Shown here: positions 61,258 to 64,000 of the stretch, piece by piece
Numbering within the stretch: the stretch's first letter is position 1
How the letters are laid out: each line of letters starts with the position of its first letter
Assembly (NCBI RefSeq): GCF_008639165.1
Contig: NZ_CP029197.1
Span: 2,294,001 to 2,358,000, forward strand
Reading direction: 5' to 3'
DNA: 64,000 nt
Source of the DNA: Streptomyces venezuelae ATCC 10712
GTDB taxonomy: Bacteria; Actinomycetota; Actinomycetes; Streptomycetales; Streptomycetaceae
Notes under the pieces: model-generated
Database searches by the model: none
What the model was told of the DNA's origin: nothing
Seen by the model: the letters and a program-made list of their open reading frames with translations, nothing else
Made by a program: the position numbers and the translations under genes

Positions 61258-61708
61258 GGCTTGCCTCCTGCTCATTCGGTAAATGCTGTGGGCCGCGCGT
61301 ATGCGCGCGGCGCTGGCCGTAGTCCACACGTGCCGGGGCGGATCGCGCAAGTACCCGGCCGTGGAGACCGCCGAAACGGTGACGTTTGGGGCCGTCTCGC
61401 CGCAACTTCCGGCGCCGGGGACTGTCGCTCCGTGATCAGGCACACATGATTCATCCCTTTTTGATGACTTCTGCGGTTTCAGTCTGCCGAACGCCCGGAC
61501 GAAACGCATGCGCGGGTTGGGCGTAAGGTTGCGATTTGAGCACACCCGAGGCGTACCCACCGCGTGCCCGCCGCGTCCCCCGACCCGTGGAGGACACCGC
61601 CGGGGGTTACCCCTCGGTAAATGTGACGTCTGGCGCAGGCGGGGTACACGATGGACATCCCGACCACTTCGTGGCCCCGTGGGCACCCCCGAACAGCGAA
61701 GGAAGAGC
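61258..61708. other. Intergenic region between DUF3052 and aceE
   Basis: These 451 bp carry no gene I can support. Both flanking genes point outwards, so promoters for both must lie here. AT-rich patches at 61440-61470 and 61515-61545 (for example TGTTTGATGACT-like and GCGATTTGAGC) are likely places, but I do not see unambiguous hexamers. Confidence 0.5.
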
Positions 61709-64000
61709 GTGGCTCCCGGATCCGATCGCAACCCGATCATCATTGGCGGCCTTCCCAGCCAGGTCCCGGATTTTGACCCGGAAGAGACCCAGGAATGGCT
61801 CGACTCCCTCGACGCGGCCGTGGACGAGCGGGGCCGTGAGCGGGCCCGCTACCTCATGCTCCGGCTCATCGAGCGGGCCCGCGAGAAGCGCGTGGCCGTG
61901 CCCGAGATGCGCAGCACGGACTACGTCAACACCATCGCCACCAAGGACGAGCCCTTCTTCCCCGGCAACGAGGAGATCGAGCGCAAGGTCCTCAACGCCA
62001 CCCGGTGGAACGCGGCCGTGATGGTCTCGCGCGCCCAGCGCCCGGGCATCGGCGTCGGCGGCCACATCGCGACCTTCGCCTCCTCCGCCTCGCTGTACGA
62101 CGTCGGCTTCAACCACTTCTTCCGGGGCAAGGACGAGGGCGACGGCGGCGACCAGATCTTCTTCCAGGGGCACGCCTCCCCCGGCATCTACGCCCGCGCC
62201 TACCTCCTGGACCGGCTGAACGACCGTCAGCTCGACGGCTTCCGCCAGGAGAAGTCGAAGTACCCCGACGGGCTCTCGTCGTACCCGCACCCGCGGCTGA
62301 TGCCGGACTTCTGGGAGTTCCCGACCGTGTCGATGGGTCTCGGCCCGCTCGGCGCGATCTACCAGGCCCGGATGAACCGGTACATGGAGGCGCGCGGCAT
62401 CGCCGACACCTCCAAGTCGCACGTCTGGGCGTTCCTCGGCGACGGCGAGATGGACGAGGTCGAGTCGCTCGGCCAGCTCTCCATCGCCGCCCGCGAGGGC
62501 CTGGACAACCTCACGTTCGTCGTCAACTGCAACCTCCAGCGCCTCGACGGCCCGGTGCGCGGCAACGGCAAGATCATCCAGGAGCTGGAGTCGATCTTCC
62601 GGGGCAACGGCTGGAACGTCATCAAGCTGATCTGGGACCGCTCCTGGGACCCGCTGCTCGCGCAGGACCGCGACGGCATCCTGGTCAACAAGCTGAACAC
62701 CACCCCGGACGGCCAGTTCCAGACGTACGCCACGGAGACCGGCGGCTACATCCGCGAGCACTTCTTCGGCGACGACCACCGGCTGCGGGCGATGGTCGAG
62801 GGCATGACCGACCAGCAGGTCCTGCACCTGGGCCGCGGCGGCCACGACCACAAGAAGATCTACGCGGCGTACGCGGCGGCCAAGGCCCACGCGGGCCAGC
62901 CGACCGTGATCCTCGCCCAGACCGTCAAGGGCTGGACGCTCGGCCCGAACTTCGAGGGCCGCAACGCGACCCACCAGATGAAGAAGCTGACGGTCGACGA
63001 CCTCAAGCGCTTCCGCGACCGGCTGCACATCCCGGTGACCGACCGGCAGCTGGAGGACGGCCTGCCGCCGTACTACCACCCGGGCCGGAACTCCGAGGAG
63101 ATCCAGTACATGCACGACCGCCGCAAGGCGCTGGGCGGGTACGTCCCGACCCGGGTCGTGCGGGCGAAGCCGCTGGTCCTGCCCGACGACAAGACCTACG
63201 CGGCCGCCAAGAAGGGCTCCGGGCACCAGTCGATCGCCACCACCATGGCCTTCGTCCGCATCCTGAAGGACCTCATGCGGGACAAGGAGATCGGCAAGCG
63301 CTTCGTGCTGATCGCCCCCGACGAGTACCGCACCTTCGGCATGGACGCCTTCTTCCCGAGCGCCAAGATCTACAACCCGCTGGGCCAGCAGTACGAGGCG
63401 GTGGACCGCGAACTCCTGCTCGCCTACAAGGAGTCGCCGACCGGCCAGATGCTGCACGACGGCATCTCCGAGGCCGGCTGCACGGCCTCGCTGATCGCCG
63501 CCGGTTCGGCGTACGCCACGCACGGCGAGCCGCTGATCCCGGTGTACGTCTTCTACTCGATGTTCGGTTTCCAGCGGACCGGCGACCAGTTCTGGCAGAT
63601 GGCCGACCAGCTGGCCCGCGGCTTCGTGCTCGGCGCCACCGCCGGCCGTACGACGCTGACCGGCGAGGGCCTCCAGCACGCGGACGGCCACTCCCAGCTG
63701 CTGGCCTCGACCAACCCGGCCTGCATCGCCTACGACCCGGCGTTCGGCTTCGAGATCGCGCACATCGTCAAGGACGGCCTGCGCCGCATGTACGGCGCCC
63801 AGGCCGAGGACGTCTTCTACTACCTCACCGTCTACAACGAGCCGATCCAGCACCCGGCCGAGCCCGAGAACGTGGACGTCGAGGGCATCCTCCAGGGCAT
63901 CCACCGCTTCCGGCCCGCCGAGGCCGGCACGATCCCGGCGCAGATCATGGCCTCCGGCGTGGCCGTGCCGTGGGCGATCGAGGCGCAGCGGATCCTCGCC
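61709..64000 (+). CDS. aceE: Pyruvate dehydrogenase E1 component, AceE type (5' 764 codons, truncated by the window)
   Basis: GTG at 61709 with GGAAGAG upstream begins [20 protein letters not shown]. The frame stays open to the window edge. Homodimeric E1 signatures: thiamine diphosphate motif [20 protein letters not shown] followed by [20 protein letters not shown] (about residues 240-290), [20 protein letters not shown] with the active-site His, and [18 protein letters not shown]. It decarboxylates pyruvate and passes the acetyl group to E2. Typical AceE has about 900 residues, so the last 140 or so are missing. A long antisense frame on the other strand (61607-63904) is a codon-bias shadow. 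Confidence 0.93.
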   Translation, partial: MAPGSDRNPIIIGGLPSQVPDFDPEETQEWLDSLDAAVDERGRERARYLMLRLIERAREKRVAVPEMRSTDYVNTIATKDEPFFPGNEEIERKVLNATRWNAAVMVSRAQRPGIGVGGHIATFASSASLYDVGFNHFFRGKDEGDGGDQIFFQGHASPGIYARAYLLDRLNDRQLDGFRQEKSKYPDGLSSYPHPRLMPDFWEFPTVSMGLGPLGAIYQARMNRYMEARGIADTSKSHVWAFLGDGEMDEVESLGQLSIAAREGLDNLTFVVNCNLQRLDGPVRGNGKIIQELESIFRGNGWNVIKLIWDRSWDPLLAQDRDGILVNKLNTTPDGQFQTYATETGGYIREHFFGDDHRLRAMVEGMTDQQVLHLGRGGHDHKKIYAAYAAAKAHAGQPTVILAQTVKGWTLGPNFEGRNATHQMKKLTVDDLKRFRDRLHIPVTDRQLEDGLPPYYHPGRNSEEIQYMHDRRKALGGYVPTRVVRAKPLVLPDDKTYAAAKKGSGHQSIATTMAFVRILKDLMRDKEIGKRFVLIAPDEYRTFGMDAFFPSAKIYNPLGQQYEAVDRELLLAYKESPTGQMLHDGISEAGCTASLIAAGSAYATHGEPLIPVYVFYSMFGFQRTGDQFWQMADQLARGFVLGATAGRTTLTGEGLQHADGHSQLLASTNPACIAYDPAFGFEIAHIVKDGLRRMYGAQAEDVFYYLTVYNEPIQHPAEPENVDVEGILQGIHRFRPAEAGTIPAQIMASGVAVPWAIEAQRILA

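Noticed and set aside
61607..63904. Minus-strand open frame of 765 codons opposite aceE
   Set aside because: It is a mirror of codon bias over the aceE gene, whose + strand translation has unmistakable pyruvate dehydrogenase motifs.

Overview
The window is very GC-rich and uses strongly GC3-biased codons. It carries Streptomyces hallmarks: several TerD paralogues, a TerC-like membrane protein, DUF3052, an AceE-type pyruvate dehydrogenase E1 and GTG-rich starts. I read it as a Streptomyces (or close relative) chromosome in which a large integrated element fills positions 1 to about 49130. The element's left end, including any integrase, lies outside the window. Its right end abuts the 3' end of a tRNA-Val(UAC) gene at 49134-49205.

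Left arm (1-17280). A tightly packed + strand array of small unknown proteins, many translationally coupled by ATGA/GTGA overlaps (152-5749), includes a broken DnaC-like helicase loader and a duplicated hairpin leader. A minus-strand accessory block follows (5751-8740): a HigB/HigA-like toxin-antitoxin pair, a canonical Nudix hydrolase, an HTH protein with a degenerate Nudix domain, and a small HTH regulator. The regulator diverges from a promoter flanked by twin palindromes. The next + strand operon (8978-17276) holds a stand-alone RapZ-C-like protein and small membrane proteins. It also holds a DUF2637-like membrane protein and an FtsK/TraB-type DNA translocase, followed at once by a GTGAC/GTCAC repeat cluster that resembles a conjugative clt locus. 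A DUF6197-like protein and an HExxH metalloprotease close this arm.

Virion half (17510-45706). This is an almost complete siphophage late region. In order it holds accessory structural proteins, a lipoprotein, and a sugar/methyl modification trio (GT-A glycosyltransferase, methyltransferase, NAD-sugar epimerase). Packaging and head genes follow: HNH endonuclease, small and large terminase, portal, MuF-like protein, scaffold and HK97 capsid. A GT-B glycosyltransferase and a homing endonuclease are inserted after the capsid gene. Then come the connectors, major tail protein, frameshifted tail-assembly chaperones (GGGAAAG slip), tape measure, minor tail proteins, amidase endolysin and holin-like proteins, ending at a strong terminator.

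Right arm (45793-48615). Small regulators and Streptomyces-type DUF proteins (DUF6233-, DUF6221-like) lead to an XRE repressor candidate beside the tRNA. Having an AICE-like transfer module (FtsK/TraB, DUF2637, putative clt, Nudix) and a full siphovirus in one element is the most unusual property of the window.

Host part (49206-64000). A membrane-anchored coiled-coil protein and an FmdB-type zinc ribbon are followed by a Ter-linked stress cluster: HAD phosphatase, fused PRTase/TRSP-StiP protein, HpcH/HpaI-like lyase, a TerD-like protein with a Pro-rich tail, TerA-like protein, TerC/DUF475 and two TerD proteins. Then come peroxiredoxin (AhpE type), DUF3052 and the 5' part of aceE, which runs off the right edge.
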